The notes: generated by a model not told the origin, from the letters alone. Positions 1 through 6,917 are shown, counted from the stretch's first letter. The stretch is DNA of 8,228 nt from UBA5266 sp002411545 (GCA_028693085.1 JAQUWC010000084.1:1-8228); one strand, 5' to 3'. Numbers and translations: made by a program.

Positions 1-170
1 ACTTGAAAACAATATTCGAATAAAGCAATGCCCCAACTAATAAAAATAATTACAAACAGTCCTAGTTTTGACAATGATTTTATTTCACCAAACTTTAAAT
101 GACCATACCAAGCAAAAGTCATAAATGTATTAGATAACACCAATAAGCCTATAGTTATCAATCCTTTCAT
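1..170 (-). CDS. DUF486 / DMT-family small membrane protein, partial (5' end only)
   Basis: Reading the minus strand from the ATG at 170 gives 56 codons without a stop before the window edge cuts the gene. The visible protein begins MKGLITIGLLVLSNTFMTF and continues with AWYGHLKF, a short polar linker, then ISWGIALFEYCFQ. This pattern of a first hydrophobic helix with SNxFMTFAWYGHLKF and a second with ISWGIAxFEY is typical of the DUF486 (DMT_6) family, about 110 residues long with four membrane helices, related to small drug/metabolite transporters. Roughly half the protein is seen, with two helices at about residues 4-21 and 36-55. It would sit in the inner membrane; its substrate is unknown. 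It is divergent from gatE and has its own promoter-like box. The family assignment is from remembered sequence pattern, but the match is close. Confidence 0.85.
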   Translation of the reverse strand, partial: MKGLITIGLLVLSNTFMTFAWYGHLKFGEIKSLSKLGLFVIIFISWGIALFEYCFQ

Positions 171-198
171 AAAAAAACATATTTACATTAAACGGCTG

Positions 199-206
199 CA
201 AATGTA
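199..206 (-). promoter_or_regulatory. Putative Bacteroidota -7 box for the DUF486 gene
   Basis: On the minus strand this reads TACATTTG, an exact match to the Bacteroidota -7 consensus TAnnTTTG. It ends 28 bp before the ATG at 170, which would give a short leader. No convincing TTTG -33 element was seen at the usual spacing. Because the region is AT-rich, a chance match is possible. Confidence 0.45.
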
Positions 207-278
207 GCACAAAATATATCTTAAAACGAAAACTTCAAAAAAATAAAAAAAATAACAATAAAAAAAACTATTTTTATG

Positions 279-286
279 TATTTTTG
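279..286 (+). promoter_or_regulatory. Putative Bacteroidota -7 box for the gatE-gatD operon
   Basis: The sequence TATTTTTG fits TAnnTTTG exactly and lies 34 bp before the gatE start at 321, so transcription would start roughly 25-30 nt before the ATG. A -33 TTTG is not evident upstream, where the DNA is a run of A-rich tracts (241-268). A near match, CATTTTTG, follows at 294-301. Confidence 0.4.
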
Positions 287-320
287 GGCTTTTCATTTTT
301 GACGATACTAAACTAAATAA

Positions 321-2318
321 ATGCTTGAAAACCAAATAAAAACCCATATAGTGAAATCAAAAACACCGCGTGAGAATTACGAATTATCAAAAAAAAACAT
401 AGGATACGTTGATCGCAGCAAAGCCACTCAGTTTGATTACGACCGTATCGGATTTATGTCAGGATTAGAAGTCCATCAACAATTAGCGACCAAAGAAAAA
501 CTATTTTGCCGTTGTCCTGCAGGTATTTATCAAAATAAAGAGGAGTATGATGCCGAAATCTTACGTCACATGCGTCCCACTTTATCGGAATTAGGAGAAT
601 ACGACCGAACAGCTCTGATGGAGTTCAAAACAAAAAAAAATATCCTATATCGTATTTCCAATAAAACAGCCTGCACCTACGATATTGACGACACTCCTCC
701 ATTTCCTATTAATCCGGAAGCATTACAATACGCCTTGGAAATAGCCTTGGTATCGAAATTTAATATCGTTGGAGAAGTTCACATTACTCGTAAACAATAC
801 TTAGACGGATCTATTCCTGCCGGCTTTCAACGTACAGCCATTTTAGGCATTGAAGGTACAATTCCATTAAAAAACAAAAATATTCGTTTGATACAATTAA
901 GCATTGAAGAAGATTCTTGCCGCGAAGTCTCCGACCTAGCTCATACACGTATCTATCGCACCGACCGTTTAGGCATCCCATTAATCGAAACGGTAACATA
1001 TCCCGACATGTCGAATCCCGACGAAGTTATGGAAGCATGCAATTACATTCGTTTTCTCAACAGAAGTACGGGTAAAGTTCGCACCGGTATCGGTGCCGGA
1101 CGTCAAGATGTAAATGTAAGTTGTAAAGGTGGCACACGCATCGAAATCAAAGGAGTGGCTCATACTAAATGGATACCTGAACTCACTCACGTGGAATGTT
1201 TCCGACAATGGGCTTTGTTGGCTATCCGTGAAAAATTACTAACTCGTACCAAAAAGATAAATTGGAAAATATCATATATAGAATTAAATCCCAATGACTT
1301 TCTTTTTGATTACCTTCCCATTACACAAGCCATCGAACGAAATGAAAAAATATATGCGGTGAATCTGCCCTATTTTGGCGATATATTATCACATTTCACA
1401 CAACCCGGAAAAGCTTTTTATGATGAATTCACACATCGCTTAAAAGTAATTGCTTGTATTGAACGCCCTAATATGACTTGCAACGAAGACTTAGACGAAC
1501 TACTTGACAAAGATATTTTTCAAAAAATACAAACCATCTTACACGCACAAACACAAGATGCCCAAATCATATTTTGGGCTCCGGAGGAAGATGTTAAAAC
1601 AGCATTAGATGTTATTGAAGAAAGAGCTTTGATGGCATTCGACGGTGTTCCGGAAGAAACACGTAAATCATTTAACGACGGAACCAGCATCTTCGAGAGG
1701 GTATTACCCGGTGCCGACCGTATGTATCCAGACACTGATTCCTCCCCTATCCCTTTAGATAAAAACTGGATAGAAAAAATAAAACTTTCTATTCCAAATC
1801 ATGTTTCAGAACGTTATATTCAATTCAAAGTATGGAAAATCCCTGAGGATTGTTATCATTACTTATTTACACACAATTATTATCCCCTTATACATAGAAT
1901 CATCCAAGACTTTGACCTACCACCCAAATATATTGGAGTGTTTTTTGGCCAAAAACTCAAACATTTACACGGAAAGTATCAAAACATAAATTTTGACATC
2001 AACCGTTTATATGATTTGTTTGCCTTTTTGAAAAAAGAAAGTATTGAAATATGCATAGCCGACAAACTTTTAAAACTCATGTTCCTACACCCAACCAAGG
2101 ATTTCAATTCATTATTAAATACACTGCCATTCCAAAAGACACAGAAAGAAGCAATTCTTGGCAAGATCGATTCTATAAAGGCAAGTTTTAATCCTCGACG
2201 CAAAAACACTCACAAGTTCGACAAAATAAACAGCATTATGGGACAATTACAGCCTATGAGTATAGGCAACATCAAGCTTAGCGAACTTGCTAAATACATA
2301 ATTAATACAGTTGAATAA
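321..2318 (+). CDS. gatE: Glu-tRNA(Gln) amidotransferase subunit E (GatE), archaeal type
   Basis: GatE phosphorylates the glutamate on misacylated Glu-tRNA(Gln) with ATP and amidates it using ammonia supplied by GatD. The 665-residue protein has the GatB/GatE cradle at about residues 40-290, with GLEVHQQL (48-55), CRCP (63-66), DGSIPAGFQRT (162-172), EEDSCR (196-201), DRLGIPLIET (215-224) and TGKVRTGIGAGRQDVNVS (250-267). It then has a GatE-specific AspRS/GAD-like insertion, roughly 330-440. GVPEETRKSFNDGTS (442-456) and LPGADRMYPDTD (462-473) are GatE hallmarks that GatB lacks. The C-terminal helical and YqeY-like tail (about 490-665) is more diverged. From memory, archaeal GatE is about 620-630 residues; most of the excess is an N-terminal extension of about 37 residues before the region where archaeal proteins begin. 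The next in-frame ATG (M46) would cut into the core, so 321 is kept as start. gatD follows after 20 bp, so the two are presumably co-transcribed. No frameshift or internal stop is seen. Confidence 0.93.
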   Translation: MLENQIKTHIVKSKTPRENYELSKKNIGYVDRSKATQFDYDRIGFMSGLEVHQQLATKEKLFCRCPAGIYQNKEEYDAEILRHMRPTLSELGEYDRTALMEFKTKKNILYRISNKTACTYDIDDTPPFPINPEALQYALEIALVSKFNIVGEVHITRKQYLDGSIPAGFQRTAILGIEGTIPLKNKNIRLIQLSIEEDSCREVSDLAHTRIYRTDRLGIPLIETVTYPDMSNPDEVMEACNYIRFLNRSTGKVRTGIGAGRQDVNVSCKGGTRIEIKGVAHTKWIPELTHVECFRQWALLAIREKLLTRTKKINWKISYIELNPNDFLFDYLPITQAIERNEKIYAVNLPYFGDILSHFTQPGKAFYDEFTHRLKVIACIERPNMTCNEDLDELLDKDIFQKIQTILHAQTQDAQIIFWAPEEDVKTALDVIEERALMAFDGVPEETRKSFNDGTSIFERVLPGADRMYPDTDSSPIPLDKNWIEKIKLSIPNHVSERYIQFKVWKIPEDCYHYLFTHNYYPLIHRIIQDFDLPPKYIGVFFGQKLKHLHGKYQNINFDINRLYDLFAFLKKESIEICIADKLLKLMFLHPTKDFNSLLNTLPFQKTQKEAILGKIDSIKASFNPRRKNTHKFDKINSIMGQLQPMSIGNIKLSELAKYIINTVE

Positions 2319-2338
2319 CAAAAAAATATTATACTTCA

Positions 2339-3724
2339 ATGAGTGAAGATTTATTTCAGGGATATAAAGGAAAAGCATTAGAAACATTAAAGAAGTTCAA
2401 GGTAAATGTATGGGACGATGCAGAAATAGAAAGTACTGGCGGACATTTTTCCGGAAAGATTCTACCCAGAGCCGAAAATACGAACGAAAATCATTTGGTA
2501 TTGAAATTAAGTACCGGTTATAATATTGGCATACATATTGAAACCATTACCAAAATTTCCGGAACAAACCATCCACAACCTACATTTAAAATTCCCGAAA
2601 AAGTATTTCCTTATACACAAGGATTACCGCACGTAAAACTCTTAGGAACAGGTGGAACTATTGCCTCACGCTTGGATTATCGTACCGGTGCGGTCATTCC
2701 GGCTTTTGCTCCCGGTGAACTCTACGGAGCCGTACCCGAATTAGCAGATATTTGCAACCTCGAAACGGAAAAAATATTTGCTGTCTTCTCTGAAAATATG
2801 GGTCCCCAACAATATATCGCTTTAGCTAAAAAAATTGGGGAAGAAATTGAAAAAGGCATTGATGGTATTGTTATTGGTCATGGTACAGATACTTTACAGC
2901 ATACAGGGGCAGCCCTTTCTTTTATGTGTCAAAACCTACCTATACCTGTTATATTAGTAGGATCACAACGGTCGTCTGACCGACCGAGTTCCGATGCAGC
3001 TTTAAACCTAATGCACGCCATGACAGCTGCTGCTCATGGCAACATAGCCGAAGTGATGATATGTATGTTTGGCCCCACCTCCGATGAATATGGCTTCCTA
3101 CACAAAGGCACTCGCGTACGTAAAATGCACTCATCCTACCGTTCCACCTTCCGTACCATAGGCGACACACCCCTAGCACGCGTTACGCGTCAAGGTGTAT
3201 TCCCAATAAAAACACACTATAATATTAGACGTAATGATAGGAATGTTAACATTATACCAACTTTCGACGACAGAGTAAGCATGCTATATTACCACCCAGG
3301 AATGAAAGCTGATGTATTAGATTCTTTAATTGAAAAAGGATATAAAGGTATTATTTGGGTAGGCACTGGATTGGGACATATCAACAAAGAAATGTATCCG
3401 GCCGTAGAAAGAGCCCATGCGGCAGGACTCCATCAATACATGACCTTACAAACTATATGGGGTTATGTAAATATGTTTGTATATGATACGGGACGAGATA
3501 TGATGGCCAAAGGAATCATACCGGCTGGTAATATGTTGCCCGAAGTAGCCCTTATCAAATTGGGATGGGCACTTGGTCAAACCGACGATCCTAAAGAAGT
3601 AAAACGCTTGATGCTAACACCTATTAATGACGAAATCACTCTTCGTGAGCCTTATAACGGATACCTCGTATACCAAGGCGGTGTACCCGAAGTAGAGGAG
3701 TTTATAAAAAAGGTTCATAAATAA
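2339..3724 (+). CDS. gatD: Glu-tRNA(Gln) amidotransferase subunit D (GatD), archaeal type
   Basis: GatD is the asparaginase-like subunit that hydrolyses glutamine (or asparagine) and passes ammonia to GatE. The 461-residue protein begins with the GatD-specific beta-barrel domain (about residues 1-80, with FSGKILPRAE at 37-46 and YNIGIHI at 61-67). This domain separates it from free L-asparaginases. The asparaginase domain follows. GTGGTIAS (103-110) carries the first catalytic Thr (T107). GHGTDTLQHT (180-189) carries T183 and D184. GTRVRKMHSS (257-266) carries the catalytic Lys (K262). These correspond to the Thr/Thr/Asp/Lys set described in archaeal GatD, so the subunit appears active. The C-terminal half keeps GatD motifs such as YDTGRDMMAKGIIPAGNMLP (382-401), followed by PEVALIKLGWALG. 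No promoter or Shine-Dalgarno is seen in the 20 bp after gatE, so co-transcription is likely. It converges with lpxD 46 bp downstream. Confidence 0.94.
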   Translation: MSEDLFQGYKGKALETLKKFKVNVWDDAEIESTGGHFSGKILPRAENTNENHLVLKLSTGYNIGIHIETITKISGTNHPQPTFKIPEKVFPYTQGLPHVKLLGTGGTIASRLDYRTGAVIPAFAPGELYGAVPELADICNLETEKIFAVFSENMGPQQYIALAKKIGEEIEKGIDGIVIGHGTDTLQHTGAALSFMCQNLPIPVILVGSQRSSDRPSSDAALNLMHAMTAAAHGNIAEVMICMFGPTSDEYGFLHKGTRVRKMHSSYRSTFRTIGDTPLARVTRQGVFPIKTHYNIRRNDRNVNIIPTFDDRVSMLYYHPGMKADVLDSLIEKGYKGIIWVGTGLGHINKEMYPAVERAHAAGLHQYMTLQTIWGYVNMFVYDTGRDMMAKGIIPAGNMLPEVALIKLGWALGQTDDPKEVKRLMLTPINDEITLREPYNGYLVYQGGVPEVEEFIKKVHK

Positions 3725-3770
3725 ACAATATGTTAAAACACAGAAAATAATTCCTATTCAAGCACTCAAT

Positions 3771-4814
3771 TTAAGACTTGTTTAATTCTTGTAACTTTTT
3801 TTCCAATTCATTTACACGATTTATAAGTTCAGGTATAAATTGCACGCTACCCAATGCTTTCAACCCCTTTTCAACGGGCAAAGCCGGACTCCCTATTAGT
3901 TTTTCACCGCTTTTGGCATTTCGATGTATACCGGCTTGAGAACCCACCATGACACCATCCCCAATCACAACATGATCTTTAACTCCTACTTGTCCGGCAA
4001 AAACACAATGCTTACCTATTTTCGCTGAACCGGCTATACCACAACATGCAGCAATCACAGTATTTTCGCCAATATCACAATTATGAGCCACTTGTGTGAG
4101 ATTATCTATCTTAACTCCCTTTCGTATAATGGTTGAACTGAAGGTAGCTCTATCAACACAGGTATTTGAACCTATCTCTACGTTATCTTCTATAATAACG
4201 TTCCCTAATTGAGGAATTTTTTCATATACATAATTTTCATCCGGAACAAATCCAAAACCATCACCTCCGATAACTGCTCCTGAATGTATGATGCATTCAG
4301 ATCCTATTTTACATTCATCGTAAATCTTCACTCCGGCATATAAAATGCTATTATCTCCAATGTGTACTTTATCCCCAACATAACATAAAGGATATAATTT
4401 AACATGATCGCCTATCATTACATTTTCGCCTAAAACCACGCCTTCACCTATATATACTCCAACCCCTATTTGCGTGCTTTTGGGAATATGAGCACTTTTA
4501 GCTATGCCTAATTTTTGAGGCTTTAAATTTTCGTAAAACTGCAATAATTTAACAAAAGCTTGCTGAGGTTGGGCTAAACGTATTAAGGCACAACTAAGTT
4601 TTCGAGAAGGGTTAAAATCATCTTTAACAATCACGGCACTTGCTTGTGTAGTATAAATATAAGATTCAAATTTTTTGTCAATCAAAAATGCTAGACCTCC
4701 CTTTTCACCGGCATCAATTTTTGTGATCTTATCTATTACCGTATTCGGATTCCCTTCGGTTTGACCTCCTAATATATGGGCAATTTGTTTAATCGTAAAT
4801 GTTACGTTTGTCAT
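3771..4814 (-). CDS. lpxD: UDP-3-O-(3-hydroxyacyl)glucosamine N-acyltransferase (LpxD)
   Basis: LpxD transfers a hydroxyacyl chain from acyl carrier protein to the 2-amino group of UDP-3-O-acylglucosamine, the third step of lipid A synthesis, in the cytoplasm. The 347-residue product has an N-terminal uridine-binding domain (about 1-100, starting FTIKQIAHILGG). A left-handed beta-helix of hexapeptide repeats covers about 105-310 (for example IGEGVVLGENVMIGDHV). The family motif HSGAVIGGDGFGFVP is at 177-191, and the catalytic His lies in QVAHNCDIGENT (H244). A second conserved His is in GVKDHVVIGDG (H281). A C-terminal helix with heptad-like leucines ends the protein. The reading frame stays open to an ATG at 4889. 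The start at 4814 is preferred because the protein then begins just before FTIKQIA, as usual for LpxD, and a -7 box lies between the two ATGs. The gene stands alone, convergent with gatD and without lpxC, fabZ or lpxA beside it. Confidence 0.93.
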   Translation of the reverse strand: MTNVTFTIKQIAHILGGQTEGNPNTVIDKITKIDAGEKGGLAFLIDKKFESYIYTTQASAVIVKDDFNPSRKLSCALIRLAQPQQAFVKLLQFYENLKPQKLGIAKSAHIPKSTQIGVGVYIGEGVVLGENVMIGDHVKLYPLCYVGDKVHIGDNSILYAGVKIYDECKIGSECIIHSGAVIGGDGFGFVPDENYVYEKIPQLGNVIIEDNVEIGSNTCVDRATFSSTIIRKGVKIDNLTQVAHNCDIGENTVIAACCGIAGSAKIGKHCVFAGQVGVKDHVVIGDGVMVGSQAGIHRNAKSGEKLIGSPALPVEKGLKALGSVQFIPELINRVNELEKKLQELNKS

Positions 4815-4838
4815 TATATTTCTATATTTCAATTTCTG

Positions 4839-4846
4839 CAAAAATA
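4839..4846 (-). promoter_or_regulatory. Putative -7 box for lpxD (proximal)
   Basis: On the minus strand this reads TATTTTTG, an exact TAnnTTTG match ending 24 bp before the lpxD ATG at 4814. It lies inside the open frame that would extend the protein to 4889, which supports the shorter start. No clear TTTG or TTG -33 element was found at the usual distance. Confidence 0.4.
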
Positions 4847-4925
4847 ATAAATAAATGCATAGTGTGAAGCTTTCATTGACTTTTAACAATACTTTTATGC
4901 TAGCACTTCAGGCTACATACACAGC

Positions 4926-4951
4926 AAAGATAGTAACAATAAACTATCTTT
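4926..4951. repeat. 9-bp perfect inverted repeat overlapping promoter-like boxes
   Basis: AAAGATAGT at 4926-4934 and its exact reverse complement ACTATCTTT at 4943-4951 flank an 8-bp spacer. On the minus strand the left arm plus one base (4925-4932) reads TATCTTTG, an exact TAnnTTTG -7 box facing lpxD. On the plus strand the right arm (4945-4952) reads TATCTTTA, one mismatch from the same box and facing the lipoprotein gene. It may be a back-to-back promoter pair, a binding site for a dimeric regulator, or a weak hairpin. The symmetry is certain; the function is inferred. Confidence 0.5.
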
Positions 4952-5214
4952 ACTTGCTATGTACATTCTTAATAATAGTCAGGATAAACTCAATACATTG
5001 ACAACCTATTATTCTATAGCATGAGAGAGTGTGTGTTTAATTATATAAATATCCATAAGTACTAAAACATAAGATTAGCATTATAGAAACAATTCCAACA
5101 TAAAGTAACTTTAAACACAATATTACGTATCTATTATATGTTATTTAAAAAGATTAGAACCTATTTTAAATTAATGCTGATAAAGAAAGAAATAAATAAT
5201 TAAATTTTATAAAA

Positions 5215-6219
5215 ATGAAGAAGAAAAGGATATTTTTAGGATTTTCATTCTTATTTATTGGAGTATGCATATTTTTCGTCATGAGTTGTGATGAAGACGT
5301 TGAATATAGACCAGGGAAAATTCCAATTCTTACAACCACAGAAGTCAGCAATATCACTCAAACAACGGCTATATCAGGTGGAAATATAAGTAACGATAAA
5401 GGATCAGCTGTCACAGCGCGTGGTGTATGCTGGGGTATAGACAAAAATCCTACTATCAATACACTAAACAGTAATAAAACAGATGACGGTATCGATACAG
5501 GCAGTTTTACAAGCAACATAAGCGGCTTAGAACCAAATACAACGTATTATGTAAGAGCATACGCCACTAACAGTGCAGGTACCGGATACGGAAATACCGT
5601 GTCATTTAAAACACTTGAAGACAATAATATAAATAGTTTCACCGATTTACGCGACGGCAATGTTTATAAAATAGTTAGTATAGGAAATCAAGTATGGATG
5701 GCTGAAAATTTAAGATATTTACCAAGTGTTGTAGGACCTGAAACTGGATCAGAAACAGCACCTTATTATTACGTATATGATTACAACGGGACGAATATTA
5801 CTGATGCTAAAACATCTTCAAATTATAGCACTTATGGTGTATTATATAATTGGCAAGCTTCGAAAACCGCATGCCCGGAAGGATGGCATTTACCAACCGA
5901 TGCAGAATGGACTGAATTAATAGAATTTTTAGGAGGAGAAGAGGTTGCCGGTGGCAAACTAAAAGAAACCGGCACTACACATTGGATTAGTCCTAACACA
6001 GATGCAAGCAATGAAACCGGTTTCACGGCACTTCCTGCCGGTTATCGTGACAACAACGGCAATTTTATCCATTTTGGATACAACTCGTATTGGTGGAGTG
6101 CAACTGAGATCTATGGTGATTATGCCTGGTACACATATTTACACTATAATTATAGCATTGCTAGCCGACATACCCGTAGCCAGGAAATGGGTTATTCTAT
6201 CCGTTGCATTAAAGATTAA
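5215..6219 (+). CDS. Surface-type lipoprotein with Fn3-like and FISUMP domains
   Basis: The 334-residue protein starts with a lipoprotein signal peptide: MKKKR, a hydrophobic core, and the lipobox VMSC with the lipidated Cys at 25. The acidic run DEDVE right after it resembles the Bacteroidota lipoprotein export signal that sends lipoproteins to the cell surface. Residues about 36-134 form a fibronectin-III-like beta domain (for example GVCWGIDKNPT, then GLEPNTTYYVRAYATNSAGTG). Residues about 140-334 form a Fibrobacter succinogenes major paralogous (FISUMP) domain, with GNQVWMAENLRYLP, GVLYNWQAS, CPEGWHLPTDAEWTEL, GFTALPAGYRD, YWWSATE and the terminal YSIRCIKD. Such proteins are common in Bacteroidota and Fibrobacteres; their function is unknown, though surface adhesion or binding is plausible. 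C220 and C331 could form a disulfide. It appears monocistronic, with a possible terminator after it. Confidence 0.9.
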   Translation: MKKKRIFLGFSFLFIGVCIFFVMSCDEDVEYRPGKIPILTTTEVSNITQTTAISGGNISNDKGSAVTARGVCWGIDKNPTINTLNSNKTDDGIDTGSFTSNISGLEPNTTYYVRAYATNSAGTGYGNTVSFKTLEDNNINSFTDLRDGNVYKIVSIGNQVWMAENLRYLPSVVGPETGSETAPYYYVYDYNGTNITDAKTSSNYSTYGVLYNWQASKTACPEGWHLPTDAEWTELIEFLGGEEVAGGKLKETGTTHWISPNTDASNETGFTALPAGYRDNNGNFIHFGYNSYWWSATEIYGDYAWYTYLHYNYSIASRHTRSQEMGYSIRCIKD

Positions 6220-6254
6220 TGCAATTGTAAATCTTTGCTTAATCCTTGTATTTT

Positions 6255-6286
6255 AAAACACAGTAAAAAAGGTGTAGTTTTTTTTT
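6255..6286 (+). terminator. Possible weak rho-independent terminator after the FISUMP gene
   Basis: AAAACAC (6255-6261) can pair with GTGT (6272-6275) and, across a 2-nt bulge, with the first T residues of a nine-T run (6278-6286). An alternative fold pairs GTAAAAAA (6263-6270) with TTTTTTAC (6281-6288). The T tract after a small hairpin, 35 bp past the stop codon and before the next promoter, is terminator-like. The stem is short and AT-rich, so this is tentative. Confidence 0.35.
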
Positions 6287-6296
6287 ACAATAAGGC

Positions 6297-6323
6297 TTGT
6301 TTAAATAAATTTATGTACATTTG
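6297..6323 (+). promoter_or_regulatory. Putative Bacteroidota promoter for the kinase-deaminase-MauE operon
   Basis: TACATTTG at 6316-6323 is an exact TAnnTTTG -7 box, and a TTG at 6297-6299 lies 16 bp upstream, slightly closer than usual for the -33 element. The box ends 36 bp before the kinase ATG at 6360, which would give a leader of about 30 nt. This is the best promoter candidate in the window. The same octamer occurs upstream of the DUF486 gene. Confidence 0.5.
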
Positions 6324-6359
6324 CAATGAAATAAAAAATCATAAACGATATAAGAATCA

Positions 6360-6917
6360 ATGGTAATAATTGGTATTACAGGAACAATAGGTGCAGGCAA
6401 AGGAACGATTGTTGAATATTTAACTTCCAAAAAAAACTTCAAGCATTATTCGGTACGTTCGTTTTTGCTACGTGAAATACAACACCGGCAATTACCCCCC
6501 AACCGTGATTCAATGGTAATCGTTGCAAATCACTTACGGCAAACACATTCTCCCTCATACATTGTTGACCAATTAATCAAAGAAGCTTTATTGAACAACC
6601 AACACAGTGTAATTGAAAGCATACGAACCGAAGGGGAAATTATATCATTACGAAAACACTATTGTTTCTACCTTTTTGCTATAGATGCGCTGCCAGAATT
6701 ACGCTACCAACGCATCCTAAAGCGCAATTCCGAAACCGACCATATCGACTTTCACACATTTATTGAAAACGAAACACGTGAATTCTCTTCGACCAATCCC
6801 TATAAACAGAATTTAAAAAAATGCATTGAACTGGCCGATTTCACTTTCTTGAACAATGGAAGCATAGAAGAACTGTATCAACAAATTGAAAACGTATTAA
6901 CAAAATTATCTTTATGA
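6360..6917 (+). CDS. Small P-loop kinase, UPF0200-like (probable nucleotide kinase)
   Basis: The 185-residue cytoplasmic protein opens with IIGITGTIGAGKGT, a Walker A loop with G8 to K14 and T16, of the GKGT form seen in adenylate-kinase-like nucleotide kinases. Further on are SVRSFLLREI (31-40), LPPNRDSM (45-52), VIESIRTEGEI (84-94) and a C-terminal ELADFTFLNNGSIEELYQQI (157-176). This order strongly recalls the archaeal UPF0200 family (VSMGDVVREE, LPPTREN, VIDGIRS, ADY.IVNEGSLEE). Automated annotation may call it dephospho-CoA kinase, but CoaE is organised differently around the lid. The stop overlaps the start of a dCMP deaminase gene by ATGA, so I infer a role in deoxynucleotide metabolism, such as phosphorylating a dNMP. 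Substrate is not proven by the sequence. The ATG at 6360 is preferred because the P-loop strand begins immediately after it. Confidence 0.8.
   Translation: MVIIGITGTIGAGKGTIVEYLTSKKNFKHYSVRSFLLREIQHRQLPPNRDSMVIVANHLRQTHSPSYIVDQLIKEALLNNQHSVIESIRTEGEIISLRKHYCFYLFAIDALPELRYQRILKRNSETDHIDFHTFIENETREFSSTNPYKQNLKKCIELADFTFLNNGSIEELYQQIENVLTKLSL

Larger units (their letters stand above)
4815..5214. other. 400-bp AT-rich divergent intergenic region
   Basis: This stretch separates lpxD (minus) from the FISUMP lipoprotein gene (plus). I see no convincing coding frame, tRNA or other RNA gene in it. It holds the putative lpxD -7 boxes (4839-4846 and 4925-4932 on the minus strand) and a 9-bp inverted repeat (4926-4951). 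Upstream of the lipoprotein gene the best -7-like sequences are one-mismatch matches: TATCTTTA at 4945-4952 and TAACTTTA at 5106-5113. The second would give a leader of about 95 nt. The final 60 bp before the ATG at 5215 are almost pure A and T, as is common for Bacteroidota translation initiation regions. Confidence 0.6.

Noticed and set aside
241..270. A-rich tract upstream of gatE as a repeat or origin element
   Set aside because: It is irregular, without a fixed period, and fits ordinary AT-rich Bacteroidota promoter DNA.
1801..1989. Small open frames inside gatE on both strands
   Set aside because: They overlap a long, motif-rich gene and show no family resemblance or separate promoter.
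321..2318. Calling the GatB-like gene gatB
   Set aside because: It contains the AspRS-like insertion and the GVPEETRKSF and PGADRMYPDTD motifs found in GatE and absent from GatB, and it pairs with gatD rather than gatA and gatC.
2339..3724. Calling the asparaginase-like gene a plain L-asparaginase
   Set aside because: The N-terminal barrel domain, GTRVRKMH block, C-terminal GatD motifs and the adjacent gatE point to GatD.
3725..3770. A shared bidirectional terminator between the convergent gatD and lpxD
   Set aside because: I looked for a hairpin with flanking A and T runs in the 46-bp gap and found none convincing.
4815..4889. 25-codon N-terminal extension of LpxD to the ATG at 4889
   Set aside because: LpxD proteins begin just before the FTIxQIA segment, which fits the ATG at 4814, and a promoter-like box lies within the proposed extension.
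6002..6256. An 84-codon plus-strand frame overlapping the end of the FISUMP gene
   Set aside because: It lies in another frame over the well-supported FISUMP coding sequence and has no recognisable domain.
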